Below, piece by piece: positions 35,312-48,657 of a stretch of 64,000 nucleotides of DNA (its first letter is position 1; each line of letters starts with the position of its first letter). The translations under genes were made by a program, and so were the position numbers. The notes beneath the pieces were generated by a model. That model was not told the DNA's origin. It ran no database searches and was given only the letters and a program-made list of their open reading frames with translations. Source of the stretch: Bombus terrestris (lineage: Eukaryota; Arthropoda; Insecta; Hymenoptera; Apidae); contig NC_063274.1 of the NCBI RefSeq assembly GCF_910591885.1, forward strand, positions 10,273,725 through 10,337,724, read 5' to 3'.

Positions 35312-35662
35312 TATACAGGGTGTCTTATTGTGTGTAGGACCCACTTCAGGAATTGTATAGTCGAAAAGGATCCATTACGGTTAATTCATTTATTCGGAAA
35401 GATTTTATTTAAAAATTGTTTACAAATTTCGAAGAATGAATTACAAAAGTTCGCACCAATGATAAGACGTGTACGATCTTATCTTTAAATACAAAGTATG
35501 CAATTATTTCGAGCATCATTTGTAAATACAATCAGATAACAAATAATGAAACAGAAAACAACAAATAGAACATATGTATGTATGTATGAATCTTTTTCAC
35601 TGTGTGTTCAGGTGTCTAATTATATAATTTGTGAAGTTGAACATTGCGGGACACCCTGTATA
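35312..35662. mobile_element. MITE with 13-bp perfect inverted ends
   Basis: TATACAGGGTGTC at 35312-35324 is the exact reverse complement of GACACCCTGTATA at 35650-35662. The likely structure is a CAGGGTGTC inverted repeat inside TA target sites. The 351-bp interior is AT-rich with a (GTAT)n stretch at 35576-35588 and no transposase. The plus-strand 123-codon frame from 35546 runs across the right end into flanking DNA and is not the element's own gene. The superfamily is not certain. Confidence 0.7.
35576..35588. repeat. (GTAT)3 microsatellite
   Basis: A short GTATGTATGTATG tract inside the MITE. Confidence 0.8.
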
Positions 35663-38600
35663 TGTAGATATCCTTTGACGGAGGAGAAAAACGAGAATCT
35701 TCATTTTTCGACGTTCCTTTATCTATCTCGTTCCTCTTCTCGTTTATCCAAACTGATGATTCAGATTGGCGAGACTTTGCTTTATGGCGGAGATGCCACT
35801 TCGAACAATGTTCCAAGGGGATGGCATCTCGAACCGCGATGTTTGTCGAGTTACATTCGGATTACGGTTTGTCCGTGGCGTGTCGTCCACTCGAGTGGAA
35901 ACCAAGCAGTAAACTAACGTTTGCGGTGCCATTGGGTTTGTTACACGACGCTTTCGTGTTTGCCTTGCCCTGAGGAGACTCAACGATATTTCTCTCAGTT
36001 TGGATTTGAACATTTTACCTGTGGCGCCGTTTTGCTTTGATTAGATGCTTCGTCAATAAGAAATTTAATGATACTTTTAGATATAGATACAAATAATACA
36101 AAAGATAGTGTTTCAAAATATCTATATGAAACACAAGTGTCGTAGTAAATTGATACATATATAGGTAATTGGAACTGAAGTTAATCAATTTACGAGCTTT
36201 TTTCATATCTGTATTCAGTCTTGAACATCAATGCGTGTATATGAAATTCCATGAACAACTAGAATTAAATGGCGGAAATCAAAACGAAACTGCATGGTTA
36301 CAATTCAATTTAACGCAGGAAAAGAATTATTCTCTGTATTTTCGGTGAATTCGGCGAAGATTAATTTGAAAAAATTTAGAGAACTTCAGTGATATCTCAT
36401 TCATAACTTGGAACGATTTTGAAAAATCGGTTCACAAATGACCCTTTGCTTTCAGTGAAATAAACTCAAAATTGAAATAAAGGTGGAAGGACAGAGATAA
36501 AATTATCCAAAAAAGATGAACCTATGGAAAATCAAGTTCATACAATTGCGTGTATCGATTGCTAAACGTCCTTCTGACGCTTCTTGCTACCCTTTCCATG
36601 TAAATAAATTAAAGCCACTTAATCGATCGTCAACGCCGTCGACGATAAACGGGACATTTGCGAAAATTCATTTCAGTCGATGGCACGCCGTGTTCGCGTT
36701 TACAGTGAAACAAGAAAGATGTAGAGGCGTAACGTTGCAAACGCTGTATTTCGAGGGATCCAACAATATTGGTAATCAACGTTATGTATCACACTGTTAG
36801 CGCGTTGCAATCGAAACTGCGTTTTCCAATTAAAACTGAAAAAAAGAATGGCAAGAAAAATGAGGCCCATTCACTGTAAATGAAAATATGTCGACCGTCA
36901 AAAGGTAATGGTTTATATATGGTACGTATCTAGGTATAACTTTGTCCTTTGTTATGACGCACATGAAAGAATCATTTAAAGAATATTTACGTCCTAGAGC
37001 AATATTTAGAACTAAAATTTAGGCATATTAATCAGGGAGTCGACATTTCGCTAAGGTAGATTTATTTGAAAGTGGAAAATAATGTGAGACTAGCTGAATC
37101 TGTTAACCGGATTGTTCCTTAATCAGCAAATTTCATATATAGTCATAAAATGAAGAATTAATAAGAACAAATTAATTAGAATTTAAACAGTTCTTATAAT
37201 TATGAACATATATAATACATATGATAATTTGCTTTTAATAGAAATGAAAAGAAAATTCCTAAGTAAAGAAATTATTATATTCAAAAGAATCTGCTTCAAA
37301 TATGAATATCTCTTTCTAATCAGAGATCTAGATCCTAGGCAAGAAGTTCAAATCGAAAACGCAAAACGTAAATCGTATAGTGGATGCATGCAATTAGTTG
37401 AAACTTGCTAAAACAATTTCTGGAATTAACGGGCGGTAGAACCATCCATCCGGTGACGAGAATTCCAGAAACGTTCGTTTGTGTTTAAACTGTTTAAAGT
37501 ATCAAAGCGACCGCGTAACGTGGATTATTAACTTGGCGTGCCAGCCGATTACAGACTGTGTAATAGTATCGCGGGTAGCGGAGCAATTTTTTTCGCGGTG
37601 GAATGCAACACGGTTAAATGGCGGAAATTAAATTAATCAATATCATTACACACTCTTTGATATTTTACTTGTAATAATGGCCAGTCATAGGGATGATTCG
37701 CTTCGTTCACGGACTATTTGAATCCCAATTCTCTTTTGTATAATCATGTGACAAGTTTGCTACGTTATGATTGTGCTAAATGTATAGGAAATACGAAATA
37801 TAATCATTTAATTTAACTGTTATGAGAAAAAGGAATTGAAATACTATATTTTCTTTGAGAAATTTGTGGAGATTTTTCGTTCGGAAATATGTTTTGTGCA
37901 GTTATATTCGGAGATTTAAATGTTTGAAGTGCACGTATGCATTTGAGTTGTAATAATAAATTTGGAGGCCAGTGGCCTGGAAAGCTTCCGAAATAACGCT
38001 CGTTTAGAATGCTAATTCGCGTGTGTTTGACAGATCCCAGAATCGCGTGCATTGGAAAGATTCCAGAATCGTATATGTTTGACGTAGGTATTTGGAATTT
38101 GCGCGAGTTCGGTAACTTCAAAGTTTGATATGGATTAACGTTAAGTCTTAGCTGAATTTTCATGAATTTTAATGAATCTTAATCGAGGTTAAATATGATG
38201 GATCTCTCTGTGATTGACGAATCACCAGATTTAGAGTTGACCAAAATTCCAAAATATTTGCAATATTAACAAATATGCTTAATGTAAATTTAATATAAAC
38301 ATATGTCACACAATATTCAATGACGTATAACTGTAATAATAATATAGGATAAAATCATCATTGATATCTATTCATATATTTGTAATACTGTAATTGAATT
38401 ACCTACATCCTGTCAGAATATGTAACATTCAGTTAATTAATACTATTGTAATCAAACATATTAACAAAATGATGTCCCGAATTTCATGGTACACAAATAT
38501 TAATGTAATCGTATCCTAAATAAATGTTCGGGCTCTTTCGAGCAACCTTATAAATGTTGAACAAATTCTTTTAATAAGTTTTCCAGATTAAATGCGAAAG

Positions 38601-40917
38601 TTTTCTCCGTAATAGCTTGTCTTCTTAGTTAGCATACACTGGCGAGCTTTCGTGCTCTAAAAAGTTCTGAAAGCTTTCGCTGAGATACCATTGACTGGAT
38701 CGTCCAACGATCTTTGTTGGCTCTCGTTGTGTTGCGTTGTCTCAAAGCTATCGTAACTTCAGCAGTTTCGCGGTTGTTTAAGGAAAGATTTTAACGTAAT
38801 CATGCTTCTCAGTTTCTTCTCTGTCTGGCTATTCTCAAGTGTATTTTCTTTGCGATCTGCACACAAGCTCGGTCCACTGGCGTGGCATCTCCATAATTTT
38901 TTCCCACTCACAGGCGCGCACACACATTCCTCGCGACTGTTCGTCGCCGTGATCCCGAAAGTTATCTTCTAAAATTGCCTTTCCGCTTACACGACGCGAA
39001 ACTTTTTTCCTTTCCTACCTTTTTCGGACTTTCCTCTTCTTCCCTTTCCTTCCGACCGACGATCAAATTAAACTCTCGCCCGGACCGTTTGAAGTTACAC
39101 ATAGCAACCAACCCTCGTCCATTATATGTAAAAATTAGGATTTAAATGATCGTGTCCGAGACGTTTCCGTGCTTTAACGAAACTTTCCTCGTTTATGTTC
39201 GCATATATCCTCCCTTTGATATTTACCTCTTTTTACTACCAGCCTTGTTGAAACTTTTTTACTTTTCTCCATTTCGTCGCATGGATTGTAGGTCACTGCG
39301 ATTGCATAAATGAAACGCAATATGACGTTCCGATTATGGAATTGGAATTTTTTGGACCCAAGTAGTTTTCAAATGTTTTTTACAACTACCGTACGATAGA
39401 TTTTCACCAAAATTTCTTATTAGATTGTTATATTTTTTTTCAAAATAAATCATTCCAGCGATAGCTGAAAATCGCTTAGAAACATATTCTTACAATATAT
39501 TCCAATAAGATATCTAACATTGATAGGAAATCTTTAAGTGTGAACACTGCGAACGCTGTGAAAAGCGTCTAACAACAAATAGGTGCAAACGTCTGACGTT
39601 TATTGGAAATCCCATTTTGACAGATATTTGATACATACTTAAATTAATACCCTACATTCGACACAAATTGTATTCAGAATGAAAATCAAATTCTATATGA
39701 AGATCATTCATGATCGTTGGGTGTTATGAAGGGCGGTGCGAAATTGTTCACGGTAATTGAATATTTTTTTTCGCACGAAATCCTTTCGACGTGGTCAGTC
39801 AAGCGACGATGCACGCGCAGTAGCGGCAGTCACTAACGATCACAGCTTTTAATCAAACAAAACGTCCGGTTTGACGGACGTGTAAACATAGGGCTGTGAA
39901 TAAATCGAGGAAAAATAAACGGGTCGGCATCCGAAATGCAGGCACCGCCTGGTTCGTCTATTCTATGCCACGATCTCGCTCGTCTTTCTTTTTCCTTTCT
40001 GTTTTTTACGTCCATTATTTTCTTGTTTTGTTTTCTTCCGTTTATCAGCATTTTTCCTTTCGTGTTTTCGATAAAAAAAATTTCATCGATTACCGAATGA
40101 TATTTTATCAGCGGGGCATTATGAAGAGAACGCATTCTCGCGTGTTTCATCCACAGAGGAAATGGAAAACTATTCTCGCGGATGATTGGCGAGAATTTAA
40201 TTAATTTCTCCGTCTCTTCGGCATTTAACCCTCCATGGAAAAAGCTCATAGGGATGTTTTCACGGCTGATAAGGAAGCTCTTAAAGCGAACACGCATTCC
40301 TCCGCATTTTCTATCGTCTCGATGACTGCTTTCGATGTGCTTCGCCGCATTTAACGTGCCTCGCGTTCAACGATCGTTGAGGGTAAATTTGACGAACAAA
40401 TCGAAGTTTGGAATGCTGGGTGGATTATTGAAGCAACTCGTACAGCGTAGAAATAATTTAGCACCGTGGTTTCGCGGTGATTAATCTGTTAAATTGTTGA
40501 ATTGACGTTAATGGGCATCGAGTGCTTAGCGCTGAGCGAGGCAATTAATCAATCTTCGAAACGGTTCAGAAATATCTTGACGAGTTAGAGAAGCTCAAGG
40601 AGAATGAATTGTCTTTCTCTTTTGTCGAGTATCTGCTATTTGCAATCTCTGAAAATATACAATGATATTATTAGTGTCAGTTTCTTTATTTATATTTATA
40701 TTATATTATTAGAAATGTATATTATTTGAATCAGTTGATTAATAAGGATTCGAGGAGTATTCAAGGAAATAACTTAATCATTCTATTTATTTTCATTTTC
40801 TTCAACTCATTTTCACATTCTTACATCACCAGTCATTACATCTTGACATTTTTCCGTAATAAAATTCTTATTTTAAACGCAATGATCAAATACGATCGTA
40901 TCTCAATAAACTCTTCG
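35663..40917. other. Gene-free stretch
   Basis: 35663-36010 and 39780-40560 are CpG-richer; the rest is AT-rich. A minus-strand frame of 76 codons follows an acceptor-like GAGTCTCCTCAG near 35970, with only weak donors. Minus-strand and plus-strand frames at 39833-40297 overlap each other. A pyrimidine-rich segment with TTTCC words lies at 39000-39060. No product was recognised anywhere in the stretch. Confidence 0.45.
38014..38092. repeat. Three diverged 26-27 bp tandem copies
   Basis: Units starting at 38014, 38041 and 38067 share an AATCG/AATTCGCG start, a GTGTTTGA or ATTGGA middle and a GATYCCAG end. The second and third junctions both read CCAGAATCG. This is an old minisatellite-like expansion. 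Confidence 0.5.
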
Positions 40918-40937
40918 AAAAAAAAAAAAAAAAAAAA
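40918..40937. repeat. A20 homopolymer
   Basis: About twenty consecutive A residues after CTCTTCG. No upstream retrotransposon was recognised. Confidence 0.85.
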
Positions 40938-43900
40938 CAGACTAACACAAGAAGTAAAAAAATGAAAAGAACGGGTTCTCGCAAGATCTACCATGAACGA
41001 TCATCGAACGGAATAATTTCAATTCGTATCAAAGCCACGTCGTCTCTCGAAGGATCCATCGGCTCAGTTTGGTCCCGTTAGCGTAAAAACCGCTAGAAGT
41101 AGCAGCGTGTCGAAACGGCGGATAGGTCACGGCAATAATCGTAAACAAGCATAGAGGTTGGAAAGAAGGAAAAACGATGCGGCGAAATCGCGGGCCATGG
41201 CGCGGTCATTCGTTTTAATTCGGTGTGGACCGCTCGATTGCAGGGAATTTTACAATCTGTCGGCCGCAAGAACGCAGCGAAAAAACGCGGCAGAACGAAA
41301 GGGAGAGGGCTTCTCGTTCGTGGGAACGTCGCGGCGAGAGTTTGCCTCCGTTCGAAACAAAGAACGACCGCGAAACTTAACACCGGTCGCGGAATTCAGA
41401 CAGAGAAATGGAGCTCCGGCGTAAAACACGGCTCTGGACGTGAAAAATAGAACAGAAGGGTGGAGGGTCTTGTGAAGCATCTGGAGGTCGAAGAGTAGGA
41501 AGTTAGGTGGAGGTGGTTGCTAGGTGGTTTGAAATAGTGTGAATGAATTGGAATCTAGATCCTGGTCAGATTCTTTGGCTAAGTACTTTGAGAATTTTAG
41601 TATTGTACAGTAGGACTCCAGTGTCTGAATTAATAAGGATATATTTACAGGGTAATAGAAAAGGTACCTATTCTTCTTTCTAATAATTATTTTCTACTTT
41701 ATGAAGCATAATTCCAGTGTTATAAGTCCAATATTTTTCTTGCTGTTAAATTATCTAAGTTTTGAATAGAATTGAGTAATTGGAACAAGATAATAAACAT
41801 AATGTGCCTAGAGCTATAATACAATATTATTCACGGATATTACTTTCTTAAATTTACTACAATCCTTTGATCATCCTCACTTAAAATTGCACCGTTATAT
41901 GTACTCGTGTAAAAATCCGGAACTAAAAGCCATTGTAAAGCTGCGGATGCAATCGAGAACTGTTTTAAATAAAATATCGAATTTCCTATTCATTCGTAAT
42001 AACATTCGGCCAATCATTGCTCCCGAAGGGGACGAGTAAACGACGAACAGGGAACGTTTCACGGACAGTTGGTTCGCAGACACAGGCGGTCAGTTTAAAC
42101 GCGAGCACACGGTTAGAATGCGCTCATCGTGTCTGACAATCACCGATGTAAAAAAAAAGTAGGAAAGGTTTAAAAAAAGGAGACAACTAGAGATAGGGAG
42201 AAAGAAAGAGACAGAAAAAGAAATGAAAGAGCGAACCAACTCGAATGAAATAACCGAACAATCGAATCTCGCGAATCTCGTGGAACCTTCAGCGATGCAG
42301 AAAATTGTTTGCAACGTATTTTTGTTGTTGTTGTTTTGAATTTTTTATATTTTTACACACGCGATACAAGCCAATTAGAGATGGGACACCGCATCGAGGG
42401 AAAATAATTATATTTGATGAGCGCCAGCTGCACGTTTCGCGTACTTTCCAGTTGGATGTCGTTGTTTCCGCCCCTATCGAAGCAGGCGATGCCTCCCTTT
42501 ATGAGTTGTCGTAAAAAGGGACACGTTCATTCACTCGCCGCGGAATCTTTTTTACGCCTCTCTTTAATTTTACTACTGCTCGTACGATCGCACGCTCTAA
42601 AACGATTCATGACATTCGAAATCGAACGGCGAGCGGTCTTCCATTGAAAACAGGCCGTTTCTGTACGATGATCGCTGCTTCTGTACCTCGAAACTGGAAA
42701 GCAGTAAAAGAGATTTAGTGGGAACGAATGGATGGTTTTAGATGGCATGTGAAATTTATTTCAATCGTGAATTAAGTGTTTGATATACACATTTTACGAC
42801 GTGATGGAATTTTGTTACGTAATTTGATAGAATCGACGAGTAACGTACATACATAAAAATATCGTGTAGAATTTATTCATGTTTTTGCTCTATTTCTTGC
42901 GTTATCGTTGCAATTTTATTTATGTTCGCTATGGTTATTTTTCCGTAATTATTTTTTTACGCAAATATTGCAGTCTACGTATATTTTGAAATTTTTTTAT
43001 CTAAATGTTTATATCGAAACTGTACTATTAAATATTTTTACTACTTTATTTGAAAATGCAGTTCGAATAAACGAATAAGAAAAATAAGAATAACATAGGA
43101 TGATAAAGGGTTGTTAAGACTGAACGAGAAACATTTCATTCTAATTTTCATCTTCATTCGTGTTCCATTTGCCATTCAAATAATTTATTCATACTTATAA
43201 TCTTTTTTATTGTGATACTACTATATCATATTCTTAAACCACAATCTTGAATCAACTATTCTATCTATCTATTCAATATATAATACTAGCCAGTAAAGTT
43301 TTATCTACAAAACACGATCGATTATATTTTATTCAAATCGCCTATAAATAAAACTACTAAACCTTGTTCATCGCGGTTTCGATCCAACTAAATTTCATAT
43401 CGACCGTTTAATAATCGAACGAATCCCACCGAACGTAATAATTTCCAAATATCCAAACCGCGAACGTCCTGATCGAAATAAAATTCAACACTGATAAATC
43501 ACTTTTTACCAGTGTACCAGTCTCTGAGCGGTTGTTGATGGCTTAATCTCCGGAGAATCGCGTATTACATGGCGATAGCGAGCTTGTGAAATCAAACACG
43601 TCAGAACATACCAACGATCACACACGAGATCGTTATAATTATCATGCTTCGCGGTCGATAATTAGCGTGTTTAATTAAAAATCGGTTAATTTTTAATCGC
43701 AGGTAATACGATTAAAATACGGATAGTAGGCTTTCAAACGCGAAATCGACCTTCTTTTCGTTGGATTTTCGTGGCTCAGATTATTACATAACATGGGGAA
43801 TTTTGTTCATTCTATATCTCTATTGTTAGAGGTTTCGAGACTTTATTTCGATACTGTACAATCTTTATCCTGAAACTATAAATCTGATTATTTTAGCCAA

Positions 43901-45470
43901 TAGTAGCAAAATTTAAATCGATAATAAAAAGAGGTGAACGGATTTTTTGAGATACATTTTTTAAATAATTGCACTTTTCCTTTAATTATATGTTTAATTA
44001 CGATTACTGTCAAATAGATGTCTATTCTTTCAGAGAAGACACATTAACGATTGCGATTATCGTTGAGAAATAAGAAAATAAAGCCAGATATCTCGAAGAA
44101 TGTAATCGTTAAAATATTTTAAAAGCCACTACTATATAAATTTGCTTAGATTATGAAATAATAAAAGATCTCGCCTGTAAATATCTATGAGAATCGGAGA
44201 ATTAATGCGTCGTTGAGAACGGAGTCGTAATTTAACGTGGATAACGTCGTACGTATTTACATTTTGCAAAAAAAAAAGATGGAATAGACGCGCATCGGAT
44301 TGCATAGGATCGGCAAATATATTCGCCACGAACAATTCCGTGGCAAAAAATCGACGGAGATTCGTGCGCCTGATGGAAACCGCCCTCGCGACCGGGGCAA
44401 TAATTTCTTCATCAAAATTCGACGACATAATTCGCGACCGTGTGCCCGCTCGCACAACAATTGGCCCCCTTCAAAAGCAGAACGCCACTGCGACCGACCA
44501 GCGACCATTTCCATGTTCCATCATCCGCGTGTACCCGTGATTCGTTCTACGCTGGGAAATCACTATCGAGGACCCACTAAAATCGAAGCCCCTTGTTGGG
44601 CGAACGTGTTCGAATCAACTTCGAATCGTCGAAAAAGAAGGGTTTACAGGGACGGCGAAATTTTCTTGTGAAATTGAACATTTGTGATTTGGGAGAATTT
44701 GATTGATCCATTGAAAATCAATGTAGATATTTTGGGAAAATTTAAATATTGCTTTGCCGAAATATAATAAGTTCAGTAAAGTAAAATAAAAGTCAGGAAT
44801 ATGAGAAAGATGTCTATGATTTGGAAAAAGGGATATTAAACCAGGAACATTAAAAAGTAGAGTTCGGTAATGTAGATTAATGAGAAAAATTACTTATGAA
44901 ATGTTGTGTAAATGCATCGTAGATTCTCGATGGGATAAAATCAGTGATGCTTTTTTGTTATTAAATATAATTCTAACATAGGCCACTTTACGCTATCTAT
45001 ACATCGTATATTTATGGTAACAATTTTTCCGTTCTAAATTCTCAAAGTGCACAATTTGTTTGAAACTATATTAAAGTACTTAACCAACAACCTCGAATAA
45101 TAAACTACCTAATAAACTACCTTGGGCAACGGTTAGACGGTCGAGAGTAAGGAAATTACGAAAGTACAAGCTTCGTGCCCTGTCGCAATATTTTGGTTTA
45201 TATAAAAAGATGAATTTTATAACCGAGATTAGCGAATAACAATAAACACGGTCGAATATATCGTAGTGGATAATTGTAATTATTAAATGAGACCTTATGA
45301 CATGAAAAGTTTAATCGATAATTATGTACAAATATTTCATATACCTCTAGTATAGTATATACTTTCCAGCAGGAAAATAGATCACGAATTTGGAATGTGT
45401 TAAAAATAGCCTCGATTTAGAATAGTATTGGACAAACGAATGAAGTAGTTTTTACACGTTTCCGATACTT
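40938..45470. other. Gene-free stretch
   Basis: CpG-rich at 41000-41520, 42060-42720 and 44200-44660; AT-rich elsewhere. Open frames of 60-123 codons are confined to the CpG-rich blocks and overlap antisense. An AATCGCAG|GTAATA acceptor-donor junction occurs near 43702, but its upstream tract is not pyrimidine-rich. An acceptor-like TCTATTCTTTCAG ends near 44031 without a donor. Confidence 0.45.
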
Positions 45471-46841
45471 AATCTACGTTAAACCATGTGCATACATTGC
45501 ATATAAATTAACGATAAAAACTGTGGTAATCAATCGATTGCCGTAATTAACAAGCTGAAGTCCGGAGTAGAAAAGCTGATAACGGAGGAAATTACAGCGT
45601 AATCGCGGCACATGTCGGAGGTTAATAAACTTCGAAAGCCGTGGATTGGAAAAATTTATGTTCAACACGTTCGGGCAACGTGAAATATTTCGTGCACCTG
45701 AGGATCGTTACGAGGAAATCTATGCAACAGTCGCGACACCGTTAACGAGTTATAAAGAGTAATTAGGGTACTGGACTTCTTAGAAACTCTACGGTTGTAG
45801 ACATAATAAATTACAACCCTCTAACGTCATTATACTCTTGCTGAAGACCTAAACCTGTAAGATGTAAAAACTTTGTAAAAAAAATACCATTTTTATTTCT
45901 GGACAGTGCAAAGAAAATAAAAGTCAGGATGCTCATCGATAGAGCCTCAGAAATTCTAGCTGACTCTCTCCCTCCACACCAATTAGAATAAATTACTTCT
46001 CACAACGATAGCAAGGAGAGAAGCGCGATATACCGGGTAGGAAATCCGGATTGCTTGGTTCCCTTTGTTTCCCTGAATATTCATCAGTGTTCGATTCGTT
46101 CTGCGGGATTTAAATGGACTGCCGAACGAAAGAGAGGACGTGATCGCCGGAAGTTCAGCCGAATTCGATCGATCGTCGTATCGTGCGGCCACAGCTGCGC
46201 GATACCAACGGCAAAGATCGATAGATCACGCGTTATTCGACGCGTACTGACCCGCTAAAAGTGGATAGCGCACAGTTGTTAGACTCGGAAGAGCATAGAG
46301 GCATAGTATGTGCGCGCAGACACCGAGGAATCGTTCACGGTGGTTGAACGCTTAGACTAACAAGCTTACTGGTTAACTGGATCCCGATTGAGCGAAGTCG
46401 CGCGCATCTCGTGTCACGAATTCGCGAATTTTGATTGCTCTGAAAACACCCATACAGGCAACCTGAACAAGCGCGTTGGTAGTCTGGACTACTATGTTAT
46501 CTGATTTAAATTTAGAAGGTGTCGAATAGGAAATATTAGCAAAATTTAGATTAATCAACTCCACTTTTTATTCATTTCTTAATTTTACTATATAAACCAC
46601 ACAATTTAGTATTCAGTGCCCAAGAAATGAGTTAGTTCAGAGGATCAGTCGTCGCAACAGGATGATATAAATGATGGTAAATTCGAAGATAATTTTTAAA
46701 AACGATGGTGTTTGTAATATTATCGCTTTTCTCTACCTTTTAATTCGTAGAAATGATAAACAGAAAATAGTCTGATTATAGTTAAATTTTTCTTAACTTT
46801 CTCTGCGAATTTTCCAAGCAACCTAATATTTTGGTAAACGC
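45471..46841. other. Gene-free stretch with a mariner-like end
   Basis: 46020-46400 is CpG-rich, the rest mixed. The minus strand near 45590 has a fair acceptor (TTCCTCCGTTATCAG) without a donor. At 46804-46826 the minus strand reads TATTAGGTTGCTTGG, resembling a mariner terminus; no partner end was seen to its left. Confidence 0.45.
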
Positions 46842-47051
46842 CTATAAACTTCTACAACACAGTGCAAAAAACATAAAAGATATATCACGCATATTCGTAG
46901 TAAATTTATCATGTTCACTGGAAATCAGAAGATCAATCTCGAACAGCGCACATATATGGAGCCTCCTGATTCCCACATTTTGAGTTGGCGTACGAGCTTC
47001 AACTTTGGAGCGATATTCGACGACTTGTTTGGCAGTTTCCACCGTGCAGTA

Positions 47052-47381
47052 TTACTTTAAAGCGTGTCGCATGGTTGGTTCTCCCATCAGTTCCGGCAAA
47101 ATGTCAGAGCCAAGAAACCTGTCAGCGTCGACAGATGCGTTGCGTATCCGCGGCGTCATATTGAGCGTGCTCGTTTCAACGGTGCTCGCGCGTGTGCTCA
47201 GGGTTTCCGCGGTGAAATCTGAATACCAGCCGCCCTGCTGAAGGTAACGGTGCAAAATTTCCGGCCGTGTGCTGTTAACCGGGTCCAAATTAATTTCTGT
47301 AACTGCCACAAACTCGCGGACCTTTGCTACCCGCTGTCTTAACCCTTTCATGACTAAGAAGTTCCATGTTGTCGTGTTCAT
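47052..47381 (-). CDS. Candidate small protein, 109 codons, unrecognised
   Basis: A true ATG at 47379-47381 with a favourable context (A at -3) opens a frame of 109 codons ending in TAA. The peptide has a mixed, soluble-protein composition with a basic stretch at residues 12-22, no signal peptide and no membrane segment, unlike the repeat-like chance frames elsewhere. A strong acceptor 61 bases upstream (47443) would place the ATG in an internal or last exon. After the TAA the same frame stays open for about 65 more codons to 46842, so a longer reading frame broken by one stop is possible. No family was recognised. A 78-codon antisense frame overlaps it, so chance remains likely. Confidence 0.2.
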   Translation of the reverse strand: MNTTTWNFLVMKGLRQRVAKVREFVAVTEINLDPVNSTRPEILHRYLQQGGWYSDFTAETLSTRASTVETSTLNMTPRIRNASVDADRFLGSDILPELMGEPTMRHALK

Positions 47382-47413
47382 GCTAATATGCGAATGGTGT
47401 ACACGGTACTTAC

Positions 47414-47442
47414 GTCACTGTGAGTCAGGTTCGTAGAGGAAG
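47414..47442 (-). other. Candidate 29-nt minus-strand microexon
   Basis: Read on the minus strand, a strong acceptor (CCCTTTATTTTCTCAG) is followed after 29 bases by GTGAC|GTAAGT, a full donor. One of three phases is open across it (encoding Ser-Ser-Thr-Asn-Leu-Thr-His-Ser-Asp); the other two hit TGA. Insect microexons of this size exist in neuronal genes. Alternatively the donor is ignored and the acceptor starts the exon carrying the ATG at 47381. The two readings are mutually exclusive for a given transcript. Confidence 0.3.
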
Positions 47443-48657
47443 CTGAGAAAATAAAGGGATTTTTAAACATAATATGTGCACATATTTGGTATAATTAAAA
47501 TATTATAGCTTCACAAAGAGTTTCCTTTTTCTAGTATTTTTTGTAGGCTGCTCGTGTTTTGTTGCAGCTAAAATAGGAAATAGTATTTGGCTACCTTTTT
47601 AAAAATAAATAGTTAAAGAATGTAGTTTAAAATATATTAATAAATAGGCATGTAATTTTCCTAAAAAAAATTATATATGAACAGAGATAAATATAGATCG
47701 CTAGTATTTTAATTTCGACAACTAAAAACTGTCCAACAGCTAATTTTTAAGCGTTCAGAACTACATATCGTTTTAATTGCAAATTATGTCGAATAAAAAT
47801 AGCTAAAATAGCCTGACAGATAAAATAATCTATCAGACCACTAAAAAAAGTACAAAATTTGAGAAAGTAGTAAACATAACAAAAAGAAGGAAATAACAAA
47901 GGAATATACAGACTAGAAACGTATTGCGATTGCCTGTACGTGTATCGTCTAATTTCGCGGTGGCTAGTTTTATGAGAACGAGTTTTGTAGCAGCCCTTGC
48001 GCGCGTTACCCGCTTCTGCTCGTTCGCTAGGCTGGCACACGAGTCTTGATTACGTCGCTGAGTCACCGACAGTGTTGGAAATTTATGGCTCAGCGAACGA
48101 TCAAATTTTTTTTCGTCCCTTTCTTCCCCCGCTCCCAACCCCCTAGAGTCGGATAAACGGGTCACTTCTGTCCATTAATCCGTTTTCGCGGCGTGCGCGT
48201 TCCACTTTTATCGGCGTTGCGAGATTTACAACGCATTCAATTGTCCGTTGAAGGCAGGGGAACCCCGCGACGCGCATTGAAAGGCCGAGAATCGGCTTTT
48301 ATGCGTTCCCCAGCCCCGCGAGGGCACTAGATAACGCTCAGGAAGAGTTGATAGTTATTAGACAACCATCTGCTGAATGAAATACGCGCTGAAATGATAA
48401 AAGGAAGTGGAAGGAGAAAGTTATGGTAAATTTTGGCAATTTCCTACATTAGAAATATTAGACGATGTAGTTTTTTGGTAGTAAATATAGCTAAACTTAA
48501 AAATGTTCATTGAAGAATAATCTATTATTATTTTAAACAAGATATCGAGGAACGTTTATCTTCCTTTGAGCATGAAAAGCTTGCAAGTAATTACAAGTTA
48601 CTAATCGAAGTTAATGCATCTTGGAAAGTTCGATGATTTTAGAACCTTATACGTGTG
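47443..48657. other. Gene-free stretch
   Basis: AT-rich to about 47930, CpG-rich at 47940-48350, AT-rich again to 48657. Minus-strand frames of 97 and 110 codons overlap in different phases over the CpG-rich part and are unrecognised. Confidence 0.5.

Noticed and set aside
43690..43710. Plus-strand ATCGCAG|GTAATA junction as a ratchet point
   Set aside because: The tract is TTAATTTTTAAT with several purines and the donor is weak; it falls well short of the site at 18738.
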